Source: an uncultured Bacilli bacterium (GTDB lineage Bacteria; Bacillota_I; Bacilli_A; RF39; UBA660). Taken from it: a stretch of 64,000 bases of DNA. A model generated the notes under the pieces. The model searched no databases. It had not been told where the DNA came from and worked only from the letters and a program-made list of their open reading frames with translations. The stretch lies in the NCBI GenBank assembly GCA_934101345.1, contig CAKOQV010000001.1, positions 62,001 to 126,000 of the forward strand. Reading direction: 5' to 3'. A program made the translations under genes and the position numbers. This document shows, in pieces, positions 1-8,207 of this stretch (positions within the stretch are counted from its first letter, which is position 1; every line of letters starts with the position of its first letter).

Positions 1-1
1 T

Positions 2-364
2 TGGGCTTGGCCGGGGGGTCATGCTGATGGCGAAAGTGATTTACTTGAAGTGGCTACGAGAGAGGTTATGGAAGAGACTGGTATTAAGAACCTAAAAGCT
101 TTATCTAAAGACTTTTATGCTATAGATGTATTACCTGTTAAAAGTCATATTAAGAGAGGTGAATTTGTTTCTAGTCATATTCATTTAAATGCTACTTATA
201 TTTTTGAAGCTGATGAAAATGAGAAATTATTAATTAAAGAAGATGAGAATAGCGGGGTTAACTGGATAGATATTGATAAGATGGTTAGTTCTTCAAGTGA
301 AGATCATATGAAGAAGGTATATGCTAAACTTGTTGATAAGTTAAAAGAGGGTGATTATAATTAA
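2..364 (+). CDS. NUDIX hydrolase (5' end outside the window)
   Basis: The reading frame is open from the left edge, so the gene is 5'-truncated; GTG at 50 is an internal codon rather than the start. The visible 120 residues begin WAWPGGHADG and continue into REVMEETGI, the second half of the NUDIX box, which binds the metal and cleaves nucleoside-diphosphate-linked substrates. The residue at the first Glu position of the canonical GX5EX7REUXEEXGU box reads Ser, with a Glu one place earlier. The rest contains the usual beta strands (SSHIHLNATYIFEA). Substrate cannot be told from this fragment. The stop overlaps the start of the next gene, so the two are probably co-transcribed. Confidence 0.85.
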   Translation, partial: WAWPGGHADGESDLLEVATREVMEETGIKNLKALSKDFYAIDVLPVKSHIKRGEFVSSHIHLNATYIFEADENEKLLIKEDENSGVNWIDIDKMVSSSSEDHMKKVYAKLVDKLKEGDYN

Positions 365-977
365 AGGGAAGAAATTTAGATGGATAATACTTGAAGTGTG
401 TTTAATATTATTTACTATTATTATGATATTTGTTATCACTAAGAATAAATTATATATAGATGATATTGGATATAATATTATTTCTAAATTAAGAAGTAAT
501 AATATGGATGAGATAGTTAAATTTATTACTAATATAGGTGGTACTATTGTTATTGGTATTGTTACTATTATATCTTTATTTATGTTTAGAAATAAGAAGA
601 TTAATATTTGTATTATTTTAAATTTACTTGGTATTGTAGTACTTAATAATGTAATAATTAAAAATATTATTGGTAGAGATAGACCTAGTGGTATTAATAT
701 TATTACTGAGGCTGGTAAGAGTTTTCCTTCAGGACATAGTGCTGTTAGTATGGTAGTATATGGATATTTGATATATTTAACTTATAATTATGTTAAGAAT
801 AAAAAGATAAAATATTTATTAATTAGTATATTATCAATACTTATTCTAGTAGTTGGTTTAACTAGAATATATCTAGGAGTTCATTATACTTCTGATGTAC
901 TAGGAGGTTATCTTCTTGGTATTGCCTATTTATTACTATTTACTTATATTAGTGATAAATATATAAAAGAAAAATAA
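351..977 (+). CDS. PAP2-family membrane phosphatase
   Basis: A 208-residue multi-pass membrane protein of the phosphatidic acid phosphatase type 2 superfamily, acting on lipid phosphates or on undecaprenyl pyrophosphate at the membrane surface. All three family motifs are visible: KNIIGRDRP near residues 103-112, PSGHS near 125-129 and TRIYLGVHYTSD near 169-180, the last carrying the catalytic His and Asp. It starts on GTG at 351, overlapping the NUDIX gene by 14 bases; the AGAGG ribosome site is very close to this start, so initiation a few codons later is possible. Undecaprenyl-PP recycling would fit the many wall genes nearby, but specificity is inferred only. Confidence 0.88.
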   Translation: MIIIKGKKFRWIILEVCLILFTIIMIFVITKNKLYIDDIGYNIISKLRSNNMDEIVKFITNIGGTIVIGIVTIISLFMFRNKKINICIILNLLGIVVLNNVIIKNIIGRDRPSGINIITEAGKSFPSGHSAVSMVVYGYLIYLTYNYVKNKKIKYLLISILSILILVVGLTRIYLGVHYTSDVLGGYLLGIAYLLLFTYISDKYIKEK

Positions 978-1010
978 ATATAGTTAGAATATGATATCTA
1001 TATTTATTTT
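976..1010. terminator. Bidirectional terminator between PAP2 and Sel1 genes
   Basis: AAATATAG (976-983) pairs with CTATATTT (998-1005) and is followed by ATTTTTTT on the plus strand. The hairpin overlaps the stop codons of both converging genes. Confidence 0.7.
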
Positions 1011-2519
1011 TTTATTTTGTTTTAATTTTAATAGATTACTATCTATTTCTTTTTTTATTTCTTTATTATACTTAGGATGTTTTTCAATAGTTAGAGTTAG
1101 TTCTTTTATCTTGGATATGATACTTGTATCTAGTTCTTTTAGGTATTTGTCTACATAGATGTATAATAATAAGATAGAGGCTTCGATAATATTATTATTG
1201 GCCGCTATAACAAGATAGTTAATAGCTTTATTTATATCTTTTACTAAGACAATGTCTCCGGTTAAATAGAAGTATTTGGCTAGGTTATAGTAGGCATAGT
1301 AATAGATATTATCTATTGGTACTTGAATGGCTTTATTATATAGGGTGAAAGCTTTATTTAAATCTATATCTACATATATTCCTTTACGATAGTATTCTCC
1401 AAGAGTATTTAGAGCATATGATTCTCCAAGTAGAGAGGCTTTTTCAAAGTACTTGAAGGCTTTTTGATATTCTTTGTTATTTTCATATATTTTACCGAGA
1501 TTATTATAGGCATAAACATAGTTATGTGAAGAGGCTTCTTCATATAGCAATATGGCTTTATTTATATCTTTTTTTACATATAATCCTTCTTTATACATAT
1601 TTCCTAATAGATTAACTGAGGCTATATTACCTAGAGATACTGATTTATTTAGATATTCATAGGCTAGTTTTAAATCTTTCTTGGTACCATTTCCAATATT
1701 TTTATTTATTAACATTTTAGCTAGCATATAATAACTACTTGGATGATCTTTTAAAGAAGCTCTAGTGAAGTAGTTATAACTTATATCATATCTTGGATAT
1801 CCTTTGATATAACCTTTGTATTCTTCTCTTCCTAATTCATATAGAGCATAGGGATTATTGTTTTGGGCTAGGGTATTTAATGAATAATTATAATTTATAC
1901 CTTCACTTAGTTTTAGATTTAGATATTCTTCGAGTTCATGAGGGGATACTAGAGTGTTGCTTAGAAGATTTTCTATTATTTCTTTTTTGATATTATCTTC
2001 ATAGATAGGTTGTTTTTTATCTAATATGATAAAGAATAATATTTCAGTAAGAGCAATGCATAGATTGTTATTATTTATTAGTTCTAATAGATTACTTGAT
2101 AGTTCTTTAGATACTTCTTTATCATTTTTACTAATATTATATAATTTTATAGTTACTGTTTTTAATAAGGGGTTATTATTTATTAAATCTATCTTTTCTT
2201 TTTTAGTTAGATTTGAATAGATATTACCAGTTATTATAGTTAATAAATTTATTATAATATCTAATAATATATAGTTATCTTTTGGATAGTTCTTTTTATA
2301 TATTATATACTGCTGTTTATAAGCATTATTTATACTTCTTATACCAATACAATAGTTATTTATTGTAGTATCATTTATATTAGTAGTATTAAATAGAGTA
2401 CTAAATATTTCTGTTTGAAGAGCACTTGTTTTATTGATAGTATTTTCTTTTATTACTCTGGTAAAGTTACCTAATGATAGATGATTATCGTTATTATTTA
2501 ATTTTATATATTTTTTCAT
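984..2519 (-). CDS. Sel1-like (TPR-type) repeat protein
   Basis: A 511-residue protein without signal peptide or membrane segment. From about residue 225 to 450 it is made of roughly six Sel1-like repeats, seen as recurring A-x-x-x-LG-x-x-Y...G...D-x-x-KA...Y-x-x-A blocks (for example ALYELG, SVNLLGNMYKEG, AYNNLGKIY, ALNTLGEYYRKG). Sel1 repeats form helical solenoids used for protein-protein contact. The first 220 residues are Asn/Ile/Leu-rich and helical and match nothing I recognise. It is encoded alone on the minus strand, divergent from the symporter, so a partner cannot be inferred from context. Confidence 0.8.
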   Translation of the reverse strand: MKKYIKLNNNDNHLSLGNFTRVIKENTINKTSALQTEIFSTLFNTTNINDTTINNYCIGIRSINNAYKQQYIIYKKNYPKDNYILLDIIINLLTIITGNIYSNLTKKEKIDLINNNPLLKTVTIKLYNISKNDKEVSKELSSNLLELINNNNLCIALTEILFFIILDKKQPIYEDNIKKEIIENLLSNTLVSPHELEEYLNLKLSEGINYNYSLNTLAQNNNPYALYELGREEYKGYIKGYPRYDISYNYFTRASLKDHPSSYYMLAKMLINKNIGNGTKKDLKLAYEYLNKSVSLGNIASVNLLGNMYKEGLYVKKDINKAILLYEEASSHNYVYAYNNLGKIYENNKEYQKAFKYFEKASLLGESYALNTLGEYYRKGIYVDIDLNKAFTLYNKAIQVPIDNIYYYAYYNLAKYFYLTGDIVLVKDINKAINYLVIAANNNIIEASILLLYIYVDKYLKELDTSIISKIKELTLTIEKHPKYNKEIKKEIDSNLLKLKQNKKINIDIIF

Positions 2520-2643
2520 AGTTACCTCACATTCATTATAACATAGATGTGGATTTTAGTAAAATTATTTATATTTAGTGTGGATTTATGATACTTATAT
2601 TATTTCTTTGTTAATAATATAATGGTATTAGGAAGGTGATATT

Positions 2644-3882
2644 ATGAAGAAGTTTATGAAGAGTTATAAGTCTAGTATTGTACTAATAATGGCTGTTATT
2701 ATTGGTACGATTATTGGTCTTATATTTAAAGAGAAGGCTAGTGTGCTTAGTCCTTTGGGGGATATATTTATTAATATGCTTTTGGTAGTAGTGGTACCAC
2801 TTATATTTCTTTCAATAACGGTATCTATATCTAAGATTAAGAGTCCTAAGAGACTTGGTAAGATTATGATTACAACGATTGTTACTTTTATTGTTACTTC
2901 ATTAGTGGCTGTAGTAGTGGGATTTGTTTCTACTTATAAGATTAATTTAGTTGATACTGATAAAGTTAATGATATTAAGAGTGTTTTAATAGAGAATACT
3001 GAAGTAGAAGAACTTAATATATTAGAAAGAACAGCGAAGACTCTTACTGTTAGTAAGTTCGGTGATTTACTTAATACGGATAATTTGATTGCTCTTTTAG
3101 TGTTTTCTATTATATTTGGAATAGCAATTAATATGGCTGGTAATAAGGGTGATAAGGCTAGAGAAGTATTAGAATCTTTTAATGAAGTTATTATGAAGGT
3201 AGTTAATATTATTATGTACTATGCTCCAATTGGATTTATGTGTTGTACGGCTTCTTTAGTTGGTACATTTGGTAGTGCAATAGCAGTTGGGTATATTAAG
3301 ACTTTTGTTATTTATACGATAGTATGTTTATTATTTTACTTTATTATGTATACAATATATGCTTTTATAGCGGGTAGATTAGAAGGAGTTAAGAGATTCT
3401 GGAAAAATGCTATACCTGCGAGTTTGACTTCAATTGCTACTTGTTCTTCGGCTGCCTCTATTCCTGTTAATGCTGAATGTGCTAAAAAGATAGGAGTACC
3501 TGATGATATAGCAGAGACTGTAATACCTCTTGGTACTAGTTTTCATAAGGATGGTTCTATTATTGGTAGTGTATTTAAGATTATGTTTTTAGTATGTTTA
3601 TTTGGTACTAATATTAGTGGTTTTGATGGCATATTTAAAATACTACTTATTGCTTTAGTGGCTACTTTACTTGTTACTGCTGTTCCTATAGGGGGTGGTA
3701 CTATATCGGAGATGATGATTCTTACTATGATGGGATATGGTACTGGTGCTCTTCCGATACTTACTATTATTGCTACGATAATAGATGCTCCAGCCACTAT
3801 GCTTAATGTTGTTGGTGATTTGTCTAATTCAATGGTTGTTGCTAGAGTGGTAGATGGTAAGAACTGGATGAAGAAGAAATAA
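2644..3882 (+). CDS. Dicarboxylate/amino acid:cation symporter (DAACS family)
   Basis: A 412-residue polytopic membrane protein of the glutamate-transporter fold, using Na+ or H+ gradients to import amino acids or dicarboxylates. Family signs are the N-terminal helix entering GTIIGLIF, the re-entrant hairpin rich in Ser (TSIATCSSAASIP near residue 265) and the second binding motif PLGTSFHKDGS near 297, where many relatives have NMDG. The C-terminal part DAPATMLNVVGD is also typical. The start ATG at 2644 has an AGGTGAT ribosome site. Substrate is not predictable; the HKDG variant argues against a simple assignment to GltP or SstT. Stand-alone gene. Confidence 0.88.
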   Translation: MKKFMKSYKSSIVLIMAVIIGTIIGLIFKEKASVLSPLGDIFINMLLVVVVPLIFLSITVSISKIKSPKRLGKIMITTIVTFIVTSLVAVVVGFVSTYKINLVDTDKVNDIKSVLIENTEVEELNILERTAKTLTVSKFGDLLNTDNLIALLVFSIIFGIAINMAGNKGDKAREVLESFNEVIMKVVNIIMYYAPIGFMCCTASLVGTFGSAIAVGYIKTFVIYTIVCLLFYFIMYTIYAFIAGRLEGVKRFWKNAIPASLTSIATCSSAASIPVNAECAKKIGVPDDIAETVIPLGTSFHKDGSIIGSVFKIMFLVCLFGTNISGFDGIFKILLIALVATLLVTAVPIGGGTISEMMILTMMGYGTGALPILTIIATIIDAPATMLNVVGDLSNSMVVARVVDGKNWMKKK

Positions 3883-3916
3883 CTTGCTTATATATAAATT
3901 ATTTGAATATATGGAT

Positions 3917-4016
3917 ATGGCTTATATATGATAGGTATGTAGATACATTGTTATTAGACCTAAAGGCTAATAACAGCACTTTAATACCTTGGAATTAAAG
4001 CGAACATAATAATTAA
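3917..4016 (+). ncRNA. Tandem-hairpin element A (candidate structured RNA/DNA)
   Basis: It starts with the 19-base leader TATGGCTTATATATGATAG, which recurs exactly in element C. Hairpin 1 is GTTATTAG (3950-3957) with CTAATAAC (3967-3974), loop ACCTAAAGG. Hairpin 2 is CTTTAAT (3979-3985) with ATTAAAG (3994-4000), apex ACCTTGGA. The tail GAACATAATAAT resembles those of elements B-D. There is no U-run after either hairpin. The function is unknown; it sits after the symporter gene and before the radC promoter. Confidence 0.6.
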
Positions 4017-4050
4017 AATAAGAACTGATATTAACTTATCAGTTCTTATT
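4017..4050. repeat. 14-bp perfect palindromic hairpin overlapping the radC -35 box
   Basis: AATAAGAACTGATA (4017-4030) pairs perfectly with TATCAGTTCTTATT (4037-4050) around the loop TTAACT. It is not followed by a T-tract, and its right end shares two bases with the -35 element at 4049. It could be an operator, or the terminator of upstream transcription. Confidence 0.7.
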
Positions 4051-4077
4051 GACTTTAATAGTATTAAATAATATAAT
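4049..4077 (+). promoter_or_regulatory. Promoter of the radC transcript
   Basis: TTGACT (4049-4054), a 17-base spacer, then TATAAT (4072-4077): a near-consensus SigA promoter. Transcription would start near 4084, giving a leader of about 160 bases before radC. Confidence 0.75.
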
Positions 4078-4083
4078 GTAGTC

Positions 4084-4241
4084 ATATTAAGGCTCAAACT
4101 CGTAAGAGATATTTTAGTTTATTATTATTAGATTTTATTAAGAGCAAAATCTTTATGAAAGGAGAAGGTACTAAGGAGAAGGTACTAGTAAAGTAACAAC
4201 ACATTACGCTTTACTTTATATAGAAAGAGGTGTGAGGTTAA
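4084..4241 (+). promoter_or_regulatory. Structured 5' leader of radC with a 15-base tandem duplication
   Basis: Contains possible hairpins (AAACT/AGTTT around 4098-4122; AGATTTT with AAAATCT around 4131-4153; AGTAAAG with CTTTACT around 4189-4216) and two adjacent copies of AAGGAGAAGGTACTA between about 4159 and 4190. No known riboswitch core is recognisable. No ORF with a ribosome site lies in it. Confidence 0.4.
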
Positions 4242-4919
4242 GTGAACTTAAAAGGTTTACCTAGTGAGGAAAGACCTAGAGAAAGATTTATTAAATATGG
4301 TAGAGAGAATATATCTAATGAAGAACTTATTGAAATAATACTTAAGTCCGGTACTAGAAAGTATGGCTTAAAAGAAATATCTCATAATATACTTAGTTCA
4401 GTTAATAATATTAATGAACTTAAAAATATGGAAGTTAATACTTTATCTAAGATAAATGGAGTAGGTAATATTAAAGCAATAGAGTTAATGGCCGCAATTG
4501 AACTAGGAAGAAGAGTTTATTTAGAAGACAATTATAAAGAATTAGTATATTTAACTAATCCTGAATCTATTATTAATTATTTTCATAATTTATTTGATGG
4601 TATGAAACAAGAACTCTTTTATGTTGTTTATTTAGATAATCAAAAGAAATATATAGATAAGAAATTATTATTTAAAGGTACTGTTAATTATTCTTTAGTA
4701 CATCCTAGAGAGATATTTAAAGAGGCTTATTTAATGTCCGCTAGTTATATTATATGTATTCATAATCATCCTTCAGGTAATAGTAGTCCCTCTGGTAATG
4801 ATATTGAACTTACTAAAAGAATTAAAGATATTGGTATTTTACATGGTATTAATTTAATTGATCATATTATTATTGGTAAGGGTAATTATTATAGTTTTTA
4901 TCAAGATAATAATTTATAA
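4242..4919 (+). CDS. radC: RadC-family JAB1/MPN domain protein
   Basis: A 225-residue RadC/YeeS homologue of normal family length. The N-terminal half has helix-hairpin-helix character (SKINGVGNIKAIELMAAIELGRR). The C-terminal half carries the JAMM metalloprotease-like motif HNHPSGNSSPSGND near residues 174-187, with its two His and one Asp zinc ligands. The family was once linked to DNA repair; its real substrate is not settled. It starts on GTG at 4242 behind GAAAGAGG. It is followed by mreC and mreD, an order conserved in many Bacillota, although mreB is not in this window. Confidence 0.92.
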   Translation: MNLKGLPSEERPRERFIKYGRENISNEELIEIILKSGTRKYGLKEISHNILSSVNNINELKNMEVNTLSKINGVGNIKAIELMAAIELGRRVYLEDNYKELVYLTNPESIINYFHNLFDGMKQELFYVVYLDNQKKYIDKKLLFKGTVNYSLVHPREIFKEAYLMSASYIICIHNHPSGNSSPSGNDIELTKRIKDIGILHGINLIDHIIIGKGNYYSFYQDNNL

Positions 4920-4976
4920 TACTTTTAATTTAATTAAAAATATTATATAATAAAATACGATGGGAATGTGATATAA

Positions 4977-5840
4977 ATGTTTATGAAAAATAAAAGAAGT
5001 ATACCTAAGAAATATATTGTTATTGGTATTATTGTTTTAATTATTATTATTTTTGTTATATTTTCTTTTACTCTTAAAGAAGATAGAAAACTTAATAAGG
5101 TTGAATCTTTTATTAGAGATGCTTTAGTGTATACTGAGAAGATTGTATCATATCCGGTTAGATTTGTATCTGGTAAAATAAATGATTATAATGAACTTAA
5201 AGATGTAGAAGAAAATAATGATATATTAGAAACTTCACTTGATAGAGTTACTTCGATTGAGACTGAGAATATTGAACTTAGAAGAGAACTTGAAAAGTTA
5301 AAGGAAGAACTTAATATTGAACATAATTTATCTGACTATGAATATTTAAATGCCACGGTTGTCAGTAGAAATGTTGGTTTTTGGTATAATACTATTACGA
5401 TAGATAAGGGTACTTATAATGGGGTAGAGAAGGATATGGTTGTTATTAATTCTAAGGGGTTAATAGGTAAGGTTATCAAGACTAGTACTTTTACTTCTGA
5501 TGTTAGACTTATTACCACTAGTGACACTAATAATAAGATATCTGTTCATATAAGTAATGGCGATTATGATTTATATGGTCTTATTAATAGTTATGATTAT
5601 AATGATAATTATTTGGAAGTAGAAGGTATTAGTAATACTAAAGATGTTAGAGTAGGAGACTATGTATATACTTCTGGACTTGGTGGTATATTTCCTTCGG
5701 GTATTTTAGTAGGTACTGTTAGTGAAATATCTACTGATTCGTATGATTTGGCGAAGATTATTAAGGTTAAACCATCAAGTGATTTTACAGATATTAATTA
5801 TGTTAGTATATTAAAAAGGAAAGATAGTAATGATTATTAG
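4977..5840 (+). CDS. mreC: Rod-shape-determining protein MreC
   Basis: A 287-residue bitopic membrane protein. A basic cytoplasmic tail is followed by a membrane helix at about residues 14-34, a coiled coil at about 60-115 (EELKDVEENND to KLKEELNIEHN), and a C-terminal beta domain with family signatures VVSRNVGFWYNTITIDKG, GLIGKV and YTSGLGGIFPSGILVG. MreC is the extracytoplasmic scaffold of the elongasome and links MreB/MreD to PBP2 and RodA. Two ATGs in frame (4977, 4983) are both plausible behind GGGAATGTGAT. It overlaps mreD by 11 bases, implying coupled translation. Confidence 0.93.
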   Translation: MFMKNKRSIPKKYIVIGIIVLIIIIFVIFSFTLKEDRKLNKVESFIRDALVYTEKIVSYPVRFVSGKINDYNELKDVEENNDILETSLDRVTSIETENIELRRELEKLKEELNIEHNLSDYEYLNATVVSRNVGFWYNTITIDKGTYNGVEKDMVVINSKGLIGKVIKTSTFTSDVRLITTSDTNNKISVHISNGDYDLYGLINSYDYNDNYLEVEGISNTKDVRVGDYVYTSGLGGIFPSGILVGTVSEISTDSYDLAKIIKVKPSSDFTDINYVSILKRKDSNDY

Positions 5841-6336
5841 TATTATATATTTAGTTGTTTCTTTTTTACTTGAGGGTATTATGTCTAATATATTTCCTAG
5901 TACTTTATCTAATATTAGTTATTTTACTACGATATATATAATTATATCTTTTGCTATTATATATCCTTATTTTGATAATGATAAGAAGTTTTTTATACTT
6001 ATATTTATATTTGGTATATTATTTGATATTCTTTATACTTCAACAATATTTGTTAATACTTTTATATTTATTATTATTGGGATAGTTATTAAAATATTAT
6101 ATAATGTATTACCAGAAAATGTTTTTATGACTAATATTATTAGTTATATTGGTATTATTATTTATCATATATTATCTTTTATAATACTAATGATTACTGG
6201 ATATATGGATTATAGTATTATACTTTTATTTAATATTATTATTCATAGTATATTTATGACTATTATTTATACTAGTATTAGTTATTTTGTAATCAAATTT
6301 ATATATAATAAGTTTGATATTAAGTATATAAAATAA
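5830..6336 (+). CDS. mreD: Rod-shape-determining protein MreD
   Basis: A 168-residue, almost entirely hydrophobic protein with about five to six membrane helices, matching MreD in size, topology and position directly after mreC. Motifs typical of the family are weak, as usual, but the start SIIYLVVSFLLEGIMSNIF and the DNDKKFFILIFIFGILFDIL stretch (about 55-75) are characteristic. Together with MreC it positions wall synthesis along the cell cylinder, suggesting an organism that is, or recently was, rod-shaped. The start overlaps the end of mreC. Confidence 0.85.
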   Translation: MIISIIYLVVSFLLEGIMSNIFPSTLSNISYFTTIYIIISFAIIYPYFDNDKKFFILIFIFGILFDILYTSTIFVNTFIFIIIGIVIKILYNVLPENVFMTNIISYIGIIIYHILSFIILMITGYMDYSIILLFNIIIHSIFMTIIYTSISYFVIKFIYNKFDIKYIK

Positions 6337-6338
6337 AA

Positions 6339-6361
6339 AAATTTCTTATAGAAAGAAATTT
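6339..6361 (-). terminator. Terminator of the VrrA-like gene
   Basis: AAATTTCTT (6339-6347) pairs with AAGAAATTT (6353-6361). On the minus strand it is followed by a run of seven T, and it overlaps the last codons and stop of the minus-strand gene. Confidence 0.75.
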
Positions 6362-6792
6362 GGCTGGTTATTTGTTTGATTTGTATATTCTACTTTTTGA
6401 GTAGTAGTACTATTACTATTTATACTTGAAGATGCTTGTTTTGATGAAGAAGTATCTTCTTTTTTAGTGATATCTGTTTCATCTTTGAATACTGAGGCTA
6501 TTTTTAGCATAGAACGCATATTATTCATCATTGGTCCTACTTCTTTGACTACGGGGATGGCATCTTTTACTACTCCAAGTGTTTTTGAGGCACCATTTAA
6601 AAGACTAGTAAAGTTAAAACCACTGGTACCTGTTGCCGCTCTACCTCCTAGACCTAATAATGAACGAAGACCACCACCTCCAGACCTTAATGGGGCTCCC
6701 ATCATGGGGCCCATCATATTTCCTGCCATTGGAGGTACTATTTGACTAGGCATCCCACCAATAAAAGGATATCCAAAGTTATTTCCATACAT
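6346..6792 (-). CDS. YqfQ/VrrA-like protein
   Basis: A 148-residue protein with a Gly/Met/Pro-rich N-terminus (MYGNNFGYPFIGGMP, then MMGPMMGAP and a Gly-rich LRSLLGLGG segment), a middle region LLNGASKTLGVVKDAIPVVKEVGPMMNNMRSMLKIAS split across about residues 65-103, and a Ser/Thr/Asn-rich tail. The layout and the GPMMNNMRSMLKI segment resemble YqfQ (VrrA) of spore-forming Bacillota, a protein usually linked to the spore or surface (family knowledge; role poorly defined). It is divergent from the gspF-like gene. Low-complexity ends make homology-based calls delicate. Confidence 0.6.
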   Translation of the reverse strand: MYGNNFGYPFIGGMPSQIVPPMAGNMMGPMMGAPLRSGGGGLRSLLGLGGRAATGTSGFNFTSLLNGASKTLGVVKDAIPVVKEVGPMMNNMRSMLKIASVFKDETDITKKEDTSSSKQASSSINSNSTTTQKVEYTNQTNNQPNFFL

Positions 6793-6894
6793 ATATAATA
6801 CTCCCTTTCTAAAATAATATATGAAATTTATAAAAAAATGTTAAAAAATAGATTATTCTATGTTATAATTATTTATAGAATAGGTGATTATATT

Positions 6895-8199
6895 ATGAAT
6901 GGTAAAAATGTTAATAATACTAGTAATAATAATGCTGTTTTTTCTTCTAATCAAACTATTAGTGGTAATGCTGCTGCGAGTAGAGTTAAGACAAGATATA
7001 AATATACCTGCTACGACAAAGAAGGTAAGACTGTTAAGGGCTATTTTGATGCTTTTAGAAGATTAGATGTAGAGTCTTTTTTAAATAGTCAAGGATATAA
7101 GATACTTGAAATTAAGGAAACTAAAATTAGTAAATTTGGTGATTTTTTAACATTAGAAAGACCTATGAAATATAAAGATTTAGTATTCTTTTTAACACAG
7201 TTATCTACCTATATTAAGAGTGGTATTCCACTTACTGATTCTATTGTTATGTTAGATGAGCAAACTAAGAATAAGAATAGAAAGAATTTATATAAAAAAA
7301 TATTATATGAGCTAAATACTGGTGCTCCTTTTAGTGAGGCACTTGCTAGACAGGGAAATATATTTCCTAAACTACTTATTAATATGCTTAAAACGTCGGA
7401 ACTTACTGGTAATTTGACTGAGGCACTAGATGATATGGCAGCTTATTACAAGACTGCTGATACTAATAGAAAACAAATAATATCTGCACTTACTTATCCA
7501 AGTGTTGTTCTAGTTGTGGCTATTGCGGTATTAACATTCTTACTTATATTTATTATACCTAGATTTGAAGATATATTTAGTCAATTAGGAGCTAGTCTTC
7601 CTGGTATTACAGTATTCTTAATTAATGCAAGTAATTTTGTTAAAGATAATATTATTAAGATTCTTATTGCAATAGTAGGCGTTGTTATCATACTTATTGC
7701 TATGTATAAAAATATTAGGAAGTTTAGGTATATAGTTCAATATATACTTATGCATATTCCAATAATTAAAAATGTAATAATTGATAATCAGATAGTTATG
7801 TTTACTAAGACTTTTTCTTCACTTATTAGACATGATGTATTTATTACTGATAGCATTGAAATGCTAGGTAAAGTTACTAATAATGAGATATATAAAGATA
7901 TAATAAAAGAAGCTGTTACTAATCTTAGTACTGGTGCTGGATTATCTAAGGCTTTCGAAAATAAATGGGCTTTTCCTAGAATTGCTTATGAAATGTTGGT
8001 TACTGGAGAGAAAACTGGTAGACTTGGGGTAATGATGGAAAATGTTGCTTCTTATTATGAAGAAGAACAAAAGGCTTTAATTCAAAGATTAAAAAGTTTA
8101 ATAGAACCTGTTATGATAATATTACTTGCGGGAATAGTTGGTGTAGTATTGCTCGCTATATTTGTTCCAATGTTTAGTATGTATAATGACATTTTATAG
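6895..8199 (+). CDS. Type II secretion/type IV pilus inner-membrane F protein (PilC/GspF/ComGB family)
   Basis: A 434-residue platform protein of type II secretion, type IV pili or competence pseudopili. Two T2SSF domains are visible, opening with LVFFLTQLSTYIKSGIPL (about residue 92) and MFTKTFSSLIRHDVFITDSI (about 302), each followed by membrane helices; the end LAGIVGVVLLAIFVPMFSMY is classic. The start is ATG at 6895, behind AGGTGAT and a promoter-like TTAAAA-17-TATAAT (6841-6869); the frame is open further upstream but without a ribosome site. The first 60 residues are Asn/Ser-rich. No PilB ATPase or pilin gene is visible in this window. Confidence 0.88.
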   Translation: MNGKNVNNTSNNNAVFSSNQTISGNAAASRVKTRYKYTCYDKEGKTVKGYFDAFRRLDVESFLNSQGYKILEIKETKISKFGDFLTLERPMKYKDLVFFLTQLSTYIKSGIPLTDSIVMLDEQTKNKNRKNLYKKILYELNTGAPFSEALARQGNIFPKLLINMLKTSELTGNLTEALDDMAAYYKTADTNRKQIISALTYPSVVLVVAIAVLTFLLIFIIPRFEDIFSQLGASLPGITVFLINASNFVKDNIIKILIAIVGVVIILIAMYKNIRKFRYIVQYILMHIPIIKNVIIDNQIVMFTKTFSSLIRHDVFITDSIEMLGKVTNNEIYKDIIKEAVTNLSTGAGLSKAFENKWAFPRIAYEMLVTGEKTGRLGVMMENVASYYEEEQKALIQRLKSLIEPVMIILLAGIVGVVLLAIFVPMFSMYNDIL

Positions 8200-8207
8200 G
8201 TGATTTT

